A stretch of DNA of 64,000 nt, taken from positions 50,744,274 through 50,808,273 of the forward strand of contig CM066998.1 in assembly GCA_033977485.1 (NCBI GenBank), in the 5' to 3' direction. The translations under genes and the position numbers were made by a program. The notes beneath the pieces were generated by a model. That model was not told the origin of the DNA, did not search any database, and saw nothing but the letters and a program-made list of their open reading frames with translations. Positions 11,419 through 21,689 of the stretch are shown piece after piece (the first letter of the stretch is position 1; every line of letters begins with the position of its first letter). This DNA comes from Hydrangea macrophylla (taxonomy: Eukaryota > Streptophyta > Magnoliopsida > Cornales > Hydrangeaceae).

Positions 11419-11555
11419 CTACCCACGCCATCCCAACCCACCCCCACGCCCCAACCCTTGATCTGAAAAAGAAAAAGAAGATCAGAACTTCTCCTCCCCA
11501 CGCCACCCCAACCCACCCCCACGCCCCAACCCTTGATCTGAAAAAGAAAAAGAAG
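11419..11555. repeat. 75-bp tandem duplication
   Basis: The segment ending in CCCCAACCCTTGATCTG plus an A/G-rich tail occurs twice, with identical landmarks 75 bp apart (for example ATCTGAAAAAG at 11461 and 11536). It is followed by purine-rich sequence of the AAGAAG type. Confidence 0.85.
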
Positions 11556-12484
11556 ATGAAGATCGAAAAAAGAAAAAGAAAAAGAAGATCGGAGAAAGAA
11601 AAAGGAAAAGAAGATCGGAAAAAAATGATGAAGATTGGGAAAATATACTCAGGTGAAGAATTTTATTTCTCTTTCCATTTATTCTTAAAAAGAAGTTTTT
11701 ATTTCTCTTTCAAGGAAAAAAAAAACTTTCACAAACAGCACTTTGAAAGCATTTTTGGTCAGATTTTTCGTAGGTCAAAACTTTCAGAAACAACACTTTC
11801 AATTTTCTGCAAGTTTTACAAAATTCATAATTTCATTTCGTTCATAACCCGTTTGTAACATATTTTTTTAGTTTCTTTTCTTTGTAGATGTCTTGATCAA
11901 AATTTGAATTGATTCAAATTTAGTATCCCTTAAAATTCTTATTCGTAATTTTAGAGTTATTCATTTTCATTTTCATCGTATTATAAAATGTGATGGTGCC
12001 TTTAGTTGTGTTCTGATTTTACTGATTTGTTATTCATTCATTCTTTTACTTTCCAATTATGTTCCTTTCCAATTAGCACCGAAAATACCGATTTCCTTTC
12101 CTTATAAGGATATTTTGCGCATGATTGTTCCTTTCCCCTGAATTGCTTAGTAAACATAATTTAAATGGTAACAAAATTTTGGGGTTTTCCTTTTAAAATC
12201 CCCCCCCAAAAAAAATAAAAAATAAAATAAAATAAAAATTGCAGTTTTTCATCTCATTCGAGATTCTCAATCTGTCAAGAAGTTTATTCTTGACTAATTT
12301 TAAATGCAATAATGTTTCCATAATTTTCTGCCCCTAATTTTAGGATGATTTCCATGATTTCTTGACTAATTTTAGGATGATTTCCAACAATATCTAGAAT
12401 CATCCTAAAATTGCAGTTTTTCATTCTCATTCCAGCTTTATATAAATCAATTCTATATTTATATTTTCCTTCCAACTTTCCAAT

Positions 12485-12690
12485 CGATTCTATATAACAT
12501 TCCCTCTCTATATCTCTCACAACTCACGTAAGCACATCTTTCTCACTCTCTTTGCACCTCTTTCTGAGTCTCTATCCTCACTGCCTCAGCGTCCACCACC
12601 GCTGCCCCGGCCATCTGCACTACATCCATCGCTACACAGTGAACACGTTATCTCTCTCAAGTTTTTTACACCATTATTTAGTAGGTATGT
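12485..12690 (+). promoter_or_regulatory. Possible promoter and untranslated first exon
   Basis: A TATA-like CTATATAAC near 12490 is followed by a pyrimidine-rich, C-rich leader and a donor-like TAG/GTATGT near 12684. Gene-like splice signals also appear at about 13737-13781 and 14176-14236 (the latter ending GAG/GTAAGG). No continuous protein could be built from them, so this is either a non-coding transcript, a decayed gene or chance. 12,700-14,160 otherwise holds AT-rich sequence without features. Confidence 0.2.
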
Positions 12691-14372
12691 CCAACTATCT
12701 TCTTCTTCTTCTTACTTTTTCATGTAATCTCTTCTCTTATGTAACATTCTTCGTACTTCTCTTATGTGTTTTTTTTTTTTTTTTTGGATTTCCATTTTTT
12801 TGGTGTCCTTCATTATTTTTGCTTAGTTCTTAGTGCATTTTGGAAAGTTTGCCCAGAAGTTTTGATGGGCTTTTGACCATTTTTTATGTTTTTGTTTGAT
12901 GATCTTAAACAACCTCTTAGTGACCTAAATTTGAAGTGGGTTCTCCGTTGTAATGATTTGTAGATTTCTCATTGTGTTTAGTTGCTTGGGTTATTCTCAC
13001 AAAAGTTTTGGCAAACGAAATTTATTGCAAACATTTTTATTGCAAACAATGATGATCTTAAACATTTTTATTGCCCATTCCGTGTATTTAACAGATTGCA
13101 AATCTGTGTACAACATCCAGTTAGTTGAAATCTGTTAAGGGGTTGATTAGTGGCTGTTTAGTGATAGTTTAGGGGATGACTTATGGGTTGTTTAGGGGTT
13201 CCTGAAAGAATGTTTGTTCTACATCTATTCATGAAAGACTGTTTGTTTATTTTTATCGAATGCTTTGGGGGGGGGGAAACATTTTTCAATTATTGTTGTG
13301 TGTGTTATTAATCTTCTTCCTCCTACTTAGTTGAAGTTGTTTCTAAAATTTTTGTAACATTTTTTTTTCATTGATCAATGTCACAGGCACAGTGACGTTG
13401 GGAAATGTCACTATGACTTGACGTGGTTCACAAAATGCAAACACTCAAAATAGAAATTAAATTGCATGGTTTGAATCTGGTACTTATTATTTTATTAATT
13501 TGAATCTATAGCCTCCACGTGTTATTCTCACAAAAATTTTTGGACCTATGTGGAAAGCTATGATTCCCAACCATAAAGAGTAATGATTTTTTGGAATTTC
13601 AGTGTGAAGCCCAACATGGTTATCAGTTTGTTGGAATTTCAATGTCTTCTTTTTGTTTATTTGTTCATCATTTCGTTCATAGTTTAGTTGTGCCTTCATC
13701 TGAATTTGTCATCATCTTTTTTTTAAAATGCCCATTTTAGGTTATGTTGCGGACTCAGGAATTTTGGTGACACTTGCAGGTTTGATTCAATTTATCATTC
13801 TTTTACTTTATTGAATGATTTTTTCCCACATTGAGCTATACTTGCTCGGGAAAAGATGATCAGCTTAAATATGGCATTGGATAAGAATCTTATTTATTAT
13901 GCTCATTGTTGTATTCATGATTAGATTCCAATGAATCTGATGATGCTGGGTGATCAAATCGGTAGAATTTTCTTGCATTGAACAATTTGACCATTCACCC
14001 TATATGGAAAAAAAAATCTGACCATCAATTCTGTTGGGGGTGTAATAGTTAATCTGATTGTTAACTCAATGTTAGCTCAATGTCGGGTTCAATCTGTTAA
14101 TCTGATTTTTATTTTATTTTATTTTATTTTAATTTTTTTGTATTTAACTTTTTCCCTATTTCATCAATTGCAAGAACACCGGTGATCTTTACTTGCAAAT
14201 TTCAATAACAGTGTTTTCCAGGGCTCCGTTGAGGTAAGGTTTCCTATCGAGCTTGAAATCCACGTAGAAGATGTGGAATTGATGAGCCCAATTAAGACTA
14301 TAATAATGTCCAATCTGCTACTACCCATATGTCCAGAGATGAGAACACAAGTAGCCTTCAAGTTCAAATATG

Positions 14373-14376
<4 letters not shown>

Positions 14377-14428
<52 letters not shown>
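14377..14428. repeat. (AG)n microsatellite
   Basis: An uninterrupted AG run of about 26 units. Confidence 0.95.
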
Positions 14429-14429
<1 letters not shown>

Positions 14430-14943
14430 CCTTGACTTGAAATTCTCATTTCTCCGTTTTAGTGAAGTTTGGGGTTTTCATTTTTGTATTCTCCTCCATT
14501 TAGTGTTGTGTAGTGTGGGAGAGGTAATGAATGAGTTGGTGTGGGTTTCATCTCAAATACCAATAGTGTTGTCAATTTGTTCTTTCTTCGCTTGGAACTA
14601 TTTGTCAAAACTCATACATGATACAAAAAAATTTGTTTTGTAATTTGTGAAATCGAAAATTAATTCTTCGATTTCCGTAGTTTCATCTACCCCATTTTTT
14701 GTGGCTGATTACCTCAATGTTTTTAGCAAATTAACATGTGGAGTCAGTAATTAAAGTGTTTAATAATATTAGGATTCAAAATTGCAAACTACTTTGTGAC
14801 AAATAAAAATTTAATGGATGCCATTTACCCAAAGTGGTTATCTAGGCCCTCTTTAGGTGCATGGTAATTGTGCTTTTGCCTTTAGGCATGGACAAGTGCC
14901 AAAGTTATGACAAACTAATAAGTGCCAAAGGCATGTGAAATTA

Positions 14944-15064
14944 GTGCCTTTAGGCACGGACAATATCTAATATAAGACCATCTATATTGGATGAATGATA
15001 TTAGCTAACCATACACATGTATTCAAATCAAATGGATAGTGCCTGTAGGCATGGGCAATACTAA
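14944..15064 (+). mobile_element. Two Helitron-type 3' ends close together
   Basis: Helitrons end in a short GC-rich hairpin followed some 10 nt later by CTRR and a host T. At 14944-14957 GTGCC-TTTA-GGCAC is followed by CTAA (14967-14970) and T. At 15039-15052 GTGCC-TGTA-GGCAT is followed by CTAA (15061-15064) and T. The linker in both contains a GGACAATA or GGGCAATA motif, so they belong to one family. A third hairpin-like TGCCTTTAGGCA at about 14878 lacks the CTRR. No matching TC 5' ends were identified with confidence. Confidence 0.5.
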
Positions 15065-15329
15065 TTGAATTTTCCAGTTGTAGTATTACTGGATAAGTGT
15101 ATCGTATCATTCTCTCTTTGTTGTTAAAATACGCATGGAATTGTATTAAGTGCCGATCGCACATGGAGTTAAATACTGAGTGAATGCACGCGTACTAGAA
15201 GTTTTTGGTAATTCATGTTCACAAGATCAAACATCGAAATAACAAAGTTGACTTTGTCGAATTTTTATGATGAACTTTTTTTTTAAGTTATAATTTTATA
15301 AATCCTGTTTATTTTTTTCCGATAGTTAT

Positions 15330-15524
15330 GGGTGTATCGAAACTGATCGGTTCGGTTGATTTTCAAAATTTTCATGCAGTGGAAAAATTGAACCGAACAG
15401 AACATTTACACTAAATCGAACCGAACCGAACCGAAACCGATCGATTTAACTAAAAATCGCACTAAACCGAACCGAAGAATTTTAAACCCTTCCGGTAGTG
15501 CCCTCGGGCACAGGCAATATCTAG
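15330..15524 (+). mobile_element. GGTTCGG-rich block ending in a Helitron-type 3' terminus
   Basis: 15340-15480 is built from GGTTCGG / CCGAACCGAA words. It ends next to a hairpin GTGCCC-TC-GGGCAC (15498-15511), then AGGCAATAT, CTAG (15521-15524) and T. The hairpin, linker and CTAG match the two termini at 14.9-15.1 kb, so this is a third terminus of the same Helitron family. The GGTTCGG block recurs near the hAT-like elements of this window. Confidence 0.5.
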
Positions 15525-16282
15525 TATCCTTTATTCTAAAATCTTTGATATTTATTTGGTAAATACCATCATAGTACAATTGTATCACAAATTAGACTGG
15601 GCGGACAGCAATGGGCGAAGCCAACAAGGGGCCAGGGTGAGCTCAGGCCCTCGGGTTTTGTTACACGGGTCGAATTCCTGTAGTATCTGTTTTCGGATGG
15701 TTTTTCAAATCTTTGGATTGATAATTTATAGATAGAAGCTTACTATTGGGTTTTCATAGATCTTTTTTTACCAATCAAAAGTTGAAAAGAATCCATTGCA
15801 TTTAAAATCAAGAGTACATTCTTTGTTGCATTAGTTTCAATAGCTGTTTCAAATTCTTTGTGATTTCTTTATCTCGAGTCTTAAAATTGTTATAACACAT
15901 AATTTGCTTCATGCGTCGTATTGGGGCTAAGCACTTACGGCTCTATTCTACCGCAGCGGATATTTAGGGTTCTAGAATGCTTCTTAAAATTAACCCAAAC
16001 AAGGGCTAATTCATTTCAATTATTGTGGACTTAGATAATAACATACTTTATAATAAGAATCTTTGTTGATTATTTAAGAAGGTGTAGTTGAAGGACTAAA
16101 ATCTAATTTTAGACTCCATTAATAAAAAAAAATGAAGCAGCTATGACAACATATATGTTGATAATTGAACACCCAGTCGCACCGAGCACGTAGACATTGG
16201 TTTGGCTCATTCAGGCTCCTAATCCAAGATGCTATTAGTGCGGACATGTAGCTGCCTTCTTTTTATATGATGAAAAAAATTA

Positions 16283-16474
16283 GAATAATGATTGGGGCAC
16301 AAAAGGATACAAAAAACTTTCACAAAATGAGTGGAAAGTCTATGTGGCACAGTGGGACCTGCCAGCAATTAATGAAAACAATGCTTAATTGCTGGCGGGT
16401 CCCAGTGTGCCACATAGACTTTCCACTCATTTTGTGGAAGTTCTTTGTATCTTTTGGTGCCCCTAGCATTGTTG
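16283..16474. mobile_element. MITE with nearly perfect 79-bp inverted arms
   Basis: The left arm (from about 16294, starting GGGGCACAAAAGGATAC) and the right arm (ending 16463, ...CTTTTGGTGCCCC) are almost exact inverted complements around a loop of about 12 nt. Weaker complementarity (AATAATGATT against its counterpart) carries the ends to 16283 and 16474. It has no coding capacity. The AATGCTAGGGGCAC end suggests the same broad group as the other GAGTAATGCTA MITEs. Confidence 0.85.
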
Positions 16475-17273
16475 AAAAAATTATTGGATTTTGTATTCCT
16501 TCAGTATTTCAAATCATTTTTTGTTGACAAAACAATACCAACATAGTAACATTTCAAAGGATGGTAATATAGTTTTTCGAAATTTATGTATTTTTTCCTC
16601 TCCTATTGCTATTTGCATCATTTTTTAATCGTATAGTGTTTTAGATCTGCCTTTTACTTAAATTTGGGGGCTATCATGTTTTTGGTTTGCAAATATATTG
16701 GTCTCTAGAGACAAAAAACTGCCGACTTTTTAGGCTTTTAGCAAGTAAGGGTTTAGCTTTAATTTGTATTCCATGCCTATGGGCTTTAAGAAAAAGATTT
16801 GACGTCAACTTTGGACATTGTTGTAGTGCTTAGATCTTGCCATTGAAATCCTTTAATTATTTTCATGAATTGGTCAACTATTGAAATTAACTATTTGGGC
16901 AAAGTTTCGATCTTTTGTTCGTTCGGCTTTGTTTCACACTGGTATTAATTTGCACAACTTATTGATGCGTTAGGAAATTGATTTTTTTTTTTATGCTTGT
17001 ATGATTATTTAATTACTTTTCTATTCTTTTAACAAGTGCTTCATGCATTAGAAAATTGTGATCTATTTTTTTTATTTTTTTTATTTCTCCATATTGTGTG
17101 CATAAATTTGATTCATAAAGTTCCCAAATAGTTGACACTAATCTTTTTTAAACAATCAACTCCCAACACTGTTATAATAACACCCAAGTACTCATACGAT
17201 TAGCTTCATGGAAAATATATAGTTATTAAGTCGAGAGTTATAGTTTTTACCAATGAGTTACTATAACTTACAG

Positions 17274-17301
17274 CCCGTGCATAGTACGGGTTATCGACTA
17301 G
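17274..17301 (+). mobile_element. Helitron-type 3' terminus
   Basis: Hairpin CCCGT-GCATAGT-ACGGG (17274-17290) is followed by TTATCGA, CTAG (17298-17301) and a host T. This is the canonical Helitron 3' end. The corresponding 5' TC end was not located, so the element length is unknown. Confidence 0.6.
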
Positions 17302-17599
17302 TAATGATGTATTAGTACACCCAAAAAAAAATCGCCACTCCCAAACTCCCGTATAGCCTAAGCCCCCTCTGGCCAAAATCCTTGACTCCGCGCCTGGATC
17401 TATCAAAATTGTGCAGCCCACCAATTAGTGTCCCATGGAAATTGTTTGAGATCTTACATACCTTATTAGTTTTGATTGCCATAAGTCACACTTTGGTGCC
17501 AAACTATTGTAATTTTGATCCAAAATATTACAAGTAATTTTGATTTTAAAATTAAATTGGTTTTCAAAGTTTTAACACGCTGGGACCAAATAGCAATAA

Positions 17600-17737
17600 T
17601 TTGAGGGTAATGCTATGCGCACATAAAGTGTGAACATAAAGATCTGGGCTATTCATTTCGATGTGCATGGTCCATGCCTGCATATATGAGACCCACCGAA
17701 ATTAAAATATACACACTTTATGTGTACAAGTCATTAC
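17600..17737. mobile_element. MITE, GAG-GTAATGCTA type
   Basis: The left end reads GGGTAATGCTATGCGCACAT and the right end is its approximate inverted complement (CACTTTATGTGTACAAGTCATTACTC). The element is short and non-coding, with arms of about 35 bp. Confidence 0.6.
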
Positions 17738-17775
17738 TCATATTTTGAGACCAAAGCTACTAAGATGCATAAAAT

Positions 17776-17913
17776 TAGGGTAGGACTAAATACACCACCT
17801 TTTCTGCAAAATACACCACCATGCAGTGTTAAAAGATAAAATTTATGAATAGATGTGGTGTATCTAGCAAAAAAAAAATGGTGTATTTAAACCGCCCTAA
17901 AATTATCATAGAA
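17776..17913. mobile_element. MITE with TTAGGG...TAAATACACCA inverted ends
   Basis: TTAGGGTAGGACTAAATACA at the left is mirrored by GGTGTATTTAAACCGCCCTAA at the right. It is non-coding and about 138 bp long. Confidence 0.65.
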
Positions 17914-18045
17914 TTTTCTAAATTATTAAGTATTAATGAGGGTCCTACTTTATAGGTGATGGGTTGGGTGAGGAATTCTCGCTAATAATAAGGTTAAGTA
18001 TAACGTTCTATTCTTTCTTTCTTTTTTATCAAAATTTTTTTTTCT

Positions 18046-18228
18046 AATAATATTAGGCACACACTTTTAACCACACCCCAAATCATATCTTTGTTTTAAA
18101 TGCATGTACCCTGTGCTGTGTAAGTGGTGCACAGAAAAGTGTGAAAAATTCAAACAGCACAGGGTACATGCATTTAAAACATAGGATGTGGTTTGGGGTG
18201 TGGTTGAAGGTGTGTGCCTAACATGATT
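18046..18228. mobile_element. MITE family A, copy 1
   Basis: The inverted ends are AATAATATTAGGCACACAC and its complement. The interior carries TTTTAAATGCATGTACCCTG and the central GTGCACAGAAAAGTGTGAAA, which also occur in the copies at 44,583 and 48,617. It is 183 bp long with no coding capacity. Confidence 0.85.
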
Positions 18229-18590
18229 CTTTTTTGTGTTTTACTATGGCTGAAGAATTTTTATTATTTTTATTCTTTGATCGTCACAATTTACATTGGG
18301 TATTTGTGTATTTATATATTTGAACTATATCTATAATCAATGAGGCGCTTAAGTGAACATGGCTGAGTGAACATACCCAGTGAACATGTTCTATAATTTC
18401 TAAGTAATGCTAGAGACACCTAAGCAGGCCACTTAAAAAAACCCCGGATGACTTGGACAACTAACCCTCTCCTGATATTGCAAAACAATATAACAAAAAT
18501 TTAGATTTAATTTCAAAATTGTCATTGACACATTAGCAGGTGGACTATTTAGGAAGATTCTATAATTTATATACATATATATATATATAT

Positions 18591-18808
18591 ACAGTTCAAA
18601 TTTTAAGCGGACCTTAAAAAACGGACCTAAGAGACGGACTATGTAAAGACTGTGAAATTCTCACAAAAGACTGAGAAAAAGACTGTGAAATTCTCACAAA
18701 AGACTGAGAAATTCTTTTTAGAATTTCTCAGTCTTTTGTGAGAATTTCACAGTCTTTACATAGTCCGTCTCTTAGGTCCGTTTTTTAAGGTCCGCCTAAG
18801 ATCCGGAC

Positions 18809-18811
<3 letters not shown>
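18591..18811. mobile_element. Long palindromic MITE with one lopsided arm
   Basis: The two arms are near-perfect complements (AGCGGACCTTAAAAAACGGA on the left, TCCGTTTTTTAAGGTCCGCC on the right), and the element sits within a (TA)n run on both sides. The left arm contains two copies of a 33-bp unit (starting 18648 and 18681) where the right arm has one. The TA flanks would suit a Tc1/mariner-type element, but the TA run hides the exact TSD. Confidence 0.8.
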
Positions 18812-18829
<18 letters not shown>

Positions 18830-18839
<10 letters not shown>

Positions 18840-19760
18840 ATATAAAAATTTATTTGTAAATGAATATGCATACTATGACACATGTACTACATAATTTATT
18901 AAAAAGCGTAATGGATTCTGCATTCTTATCTTCATTAGGACTCACTATCGTCACTTAAATGTTTTAGTAAAAATAGGACTCAATTAAGTAGCTAAGGCTT
19001 ATCTTCGCGTCTATTTAGGTATCTTCATCATCTTATTTGCTAAAAGTTCATAGTAGAGTTTTAGAGTTAGAAACTACACATTTCTACATTTACCTCCATG
19101 ATCACAACAATTTTCAAATAAAGTGCCGAGCTTACCCTTTCAACAAATTTTTTTTTAAAAAAAAATCTTAGATTATAGTTAGTTTTGTTCTCTCTCCCAA
19201 AGCCCTTGTATAGTGCATAAACCTGGGAAAAGAGAAGATCAGAACGAATATTGCCACCTCTATGTACATCCGCTCTCCAAACAAATAAGGTTTGATATGA
19301 ACTTCTTTCAAGATTTATTCTTACTATGCTAGCAACAACAAATAATGTGCCAATTTCAAGGTAATATCATTCAAACATCCTTGATGCTTCACTAAAAACA
19401 AACAAACAATGATTTGGCGTTTCTTTTAATTGCAATGGGACTTCGTTCAAGATTCATTCTTACTATGCTAGCAACTACAAATACATAAATAACATGATTC
19501 CATAAAGCTCGGATAGCATATTGATATAAGTGCAACATTGTTAGCATTAGGTACAATGTATAAAGCATAAGGTGCAACATATGTTGGGAATATGTCTTCA
19601 AACCAGTTAGTTTGACTATGGAATATCATAATACATTTATGTATGCCATTTCATGAGATGAATGGTTAAACTGTTATCTGCTAAGACCCTTGGGGTCTAG
19701 TGACATCAATCTCTCTCCCCTAAGTGGGAAGGGGAGGGTTCAATTTCCGGATTAAATTAA
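18830..19760. other. AT-rich intergenic DNA without recognisable genes
   Basis: Nothing with coding character is visible on either strand. Near 19680-19745 a short segment (CTTGGGGTCTAGTGAC, then GGGTTCAATTT) resembles the head of a tRNA-derived repeat, but it is too weak to call. Confidence 0.5.
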
Positions 19761-19769
19761 AATGAATTA

Positions 19770-20083
19770 CTCCCTCCGTCCCAACCCATTTTATGTGTTC
19801 CTCTTTGGGAATCCAACTATTTTAGGGGATAAAAATCAACCCATTTTATGTGTTCCTCTTTGGGAATCCAACTATTTTAGGGGATAAAAATAATCAGCAC
19901 CTACTTTCCACAATTACTCATAATCATTGCACTCTCTTTTTTTGTTTTGTTTTGGTGTTGATCGCAAGGAAGGGAAGTTTGGGAAACTAAATAAAATTTG
20001 CATACTAATTTAGGAAAGTGGACAACAATTTTGGAACATCCCAAAAAAGAAAGGAAGACACATAAAATGGGACAGAGAGATTA
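19770..20083. mobile_element. Stowaway-like MITE with internal tandem duplication
   Basis: The left end CTCCCTCCGTCCCAACCC and the right end ATGGGACAGAGAGAT are inverted, and TA flanks both, matching the CTCCCTCCGT termini of Stowaway (Tc1/mariner) MITEs. A segment of about 55 bp starting CAACCCATTTTATGTGTTCC is repeated in tandem just inside the left end. Confidence 0.8.
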
Positions 20084-20522
20084 TAAATGTTGTTTTACAC
20101 CTCTTATCATATACTTGATGTCTCAACAACTTTAATGATCCGACAAGCAAAGAGGCACAATTATGGGATTGTTAGGAGGCCGCATCCTTCCTTAGGCTTG
20201 CAAATTGAGTAGATTACCATGGATTTGCATTTTCCTAACTCCATTATTTTTATTTGAATTAAATTAGATTTATTTTGCTGTTTTAGTTTACGTAGTTAAT
20301 TCCACTAGTTTAATCCTTAGTTTCACCTTCTACTTGAACTTTTAATCAGATTTAGTTGTAGTTTACCTTTCATTTAAATAATCTTTTCTTTTCTTTTTTT
20401 CGGAAGTAATATAGTGAATTATTTGTCCTATTCCTTCCATGTGAGATCGACCTGGTTTTCACCAGTTTTACTATTTGTACGATAACTTACACTTGGGTGT
20501 TGCACAACAACATCAATAAGCT

Positions 20523-21087
20523 TGTTAGGATTTTGTGCCTAAAATTCTATTAGTGGAATTATTTCCTAATTATGATTTGATTCCTTATTTGGTGGTTTCC
20601 TTATCAAATAAGGATTCCTTTGACGGTGAAAGTTAACTAGTTTATATAGGAATGTTTGTGAGAGTATTCTTTATTGTACAAGACTTACCATAGGGGTAAA
20701 TCCTACTACAACTAGGATAGGGACTGTACAATCTATATAAATATATGGGCTTACTCAAGGGATTCATAAGATTAGTTGGAAATCTTCTACATACACAAGA
20801 GAGGGCTGCAAACTAGTGAGGGAGAAATAAGTTTCTAGCAATTGTGTGTCATATAAGTACTTGGTTGGAGAGTTATACACATAAGGTCTCGAGTGCTTGT
20901 AATCTTCATATTAATCGAGGTGATCGCTTTTGCACGTCGACGTAGGCATTGTTGGGCCGAACCGGATTTAAATCTTGTTGTGGTGGTTTGCTTGATTTTT
21001 CTTTCGTAGTTGTGTCGTTCTTGTTCTATTTATCGCTATCATTATGGGTGTGGTTTTCTTGTTATGATTGTGGGCCCATTCCCAACA
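20523..21087. mobile_element. Solo LTR, Ty1/copia type, with perfect TSD
   Basis: A 565-bp segment starts TGTTAGGATTT and ends TTCCCAACA, the usual TG...CA of LTRs, and is flanked by AAGCT on both sides (20518-20522 and 21088-21092). A TATA-like CTATATAAATATA lies near 20733. There is no internal region, so this is the product of recombination between two LTRs. The superfamily is inferred from the short LTR and its termini. Confidence 0.85.
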
Positions 21088-21167
21088 AAGCTACTACTGT
21101 ACCTACACTTTTTCAAGACAAATCAATTGTTTAGCAATATTTATGTATATGATAAAGGGTAAGTAAT

Positions 21168-21328
21168 AAGGGGAGCCTTTGGCGCAACGGTAAGGTTGCT
21201 CCATTGTGACCTGGAGATCATAGGTTCGAATCTAGAAATAGCCTCAATGCTTGCATGGGTAAGGCTGCGTACATCTCACTCTTGCCAGACCCCGCAATGG
21301 TAAGAGCCTTGTGCACTGTGTTCCCTTT
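21168..21328 (+). mobile_element. Au-type SINE
   Basis: GGGAGCC, then TTGGCGCAACGGTAAGGTTG (A box), GGTTCGAATCT (B box), GTAAGGCTGCGTACAT, CAGACCCCGCAATGG and TTGTGCACTG, ending in CCCTTT, is the Au SINE layout found widely in plants. It is flanked by a 16-bp imperfect TSD: ATAAAGGGTAAGTAAT at 21152-21167 and ATAAAGGGTACATAAT at 21329-21344. The tRNA-like head supplies an internal pol III promoter. It is not a functional tRNA gene. Confidence 0.9.
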
Positions 21329-21689
21329 ATAAAGGGTACATAATCTCAAAATACAGGGACTCTTCATGATTGGCATAATTACATGATCTTCCTTGAGGTT
21401 TGGGGTTGAGTAATTTCTTTTAATTAACAGTAAGTTGAAGGCTAATTTGACTGTTAAGTTTTTATAAGGACTTATTTACCCTTACCAAATTCAACAAAGA
21501 TTTTGTATAATATGATTTCTTTAATATGAATGAAAATTTTTTTGTAATAGTAAATTTGTCTATTAATAATGTGTTGATTTTTCATACCAATAATTGTATT
21601 ATATTTTAGGGGCATATAGGTGATTTTGTATGCATCGTTAGGTTTCCATCACTGAAAGGGTTGACAAGTGTAATTATAAAAAGAGTTAC

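Noticed and set aside
11095..11466. Ser/Leu/Pro-rich ORFs
   Set aside because: They are frames through the (CT)n tract and C-rich leader-like DNA with no domain.
21168..21260. tRNA gene with A and B boxes
   Set aside because: The sequence continues into the conserved Au SINE body and is flanked by TSDs; the head cannot form a normal anticodon arm.
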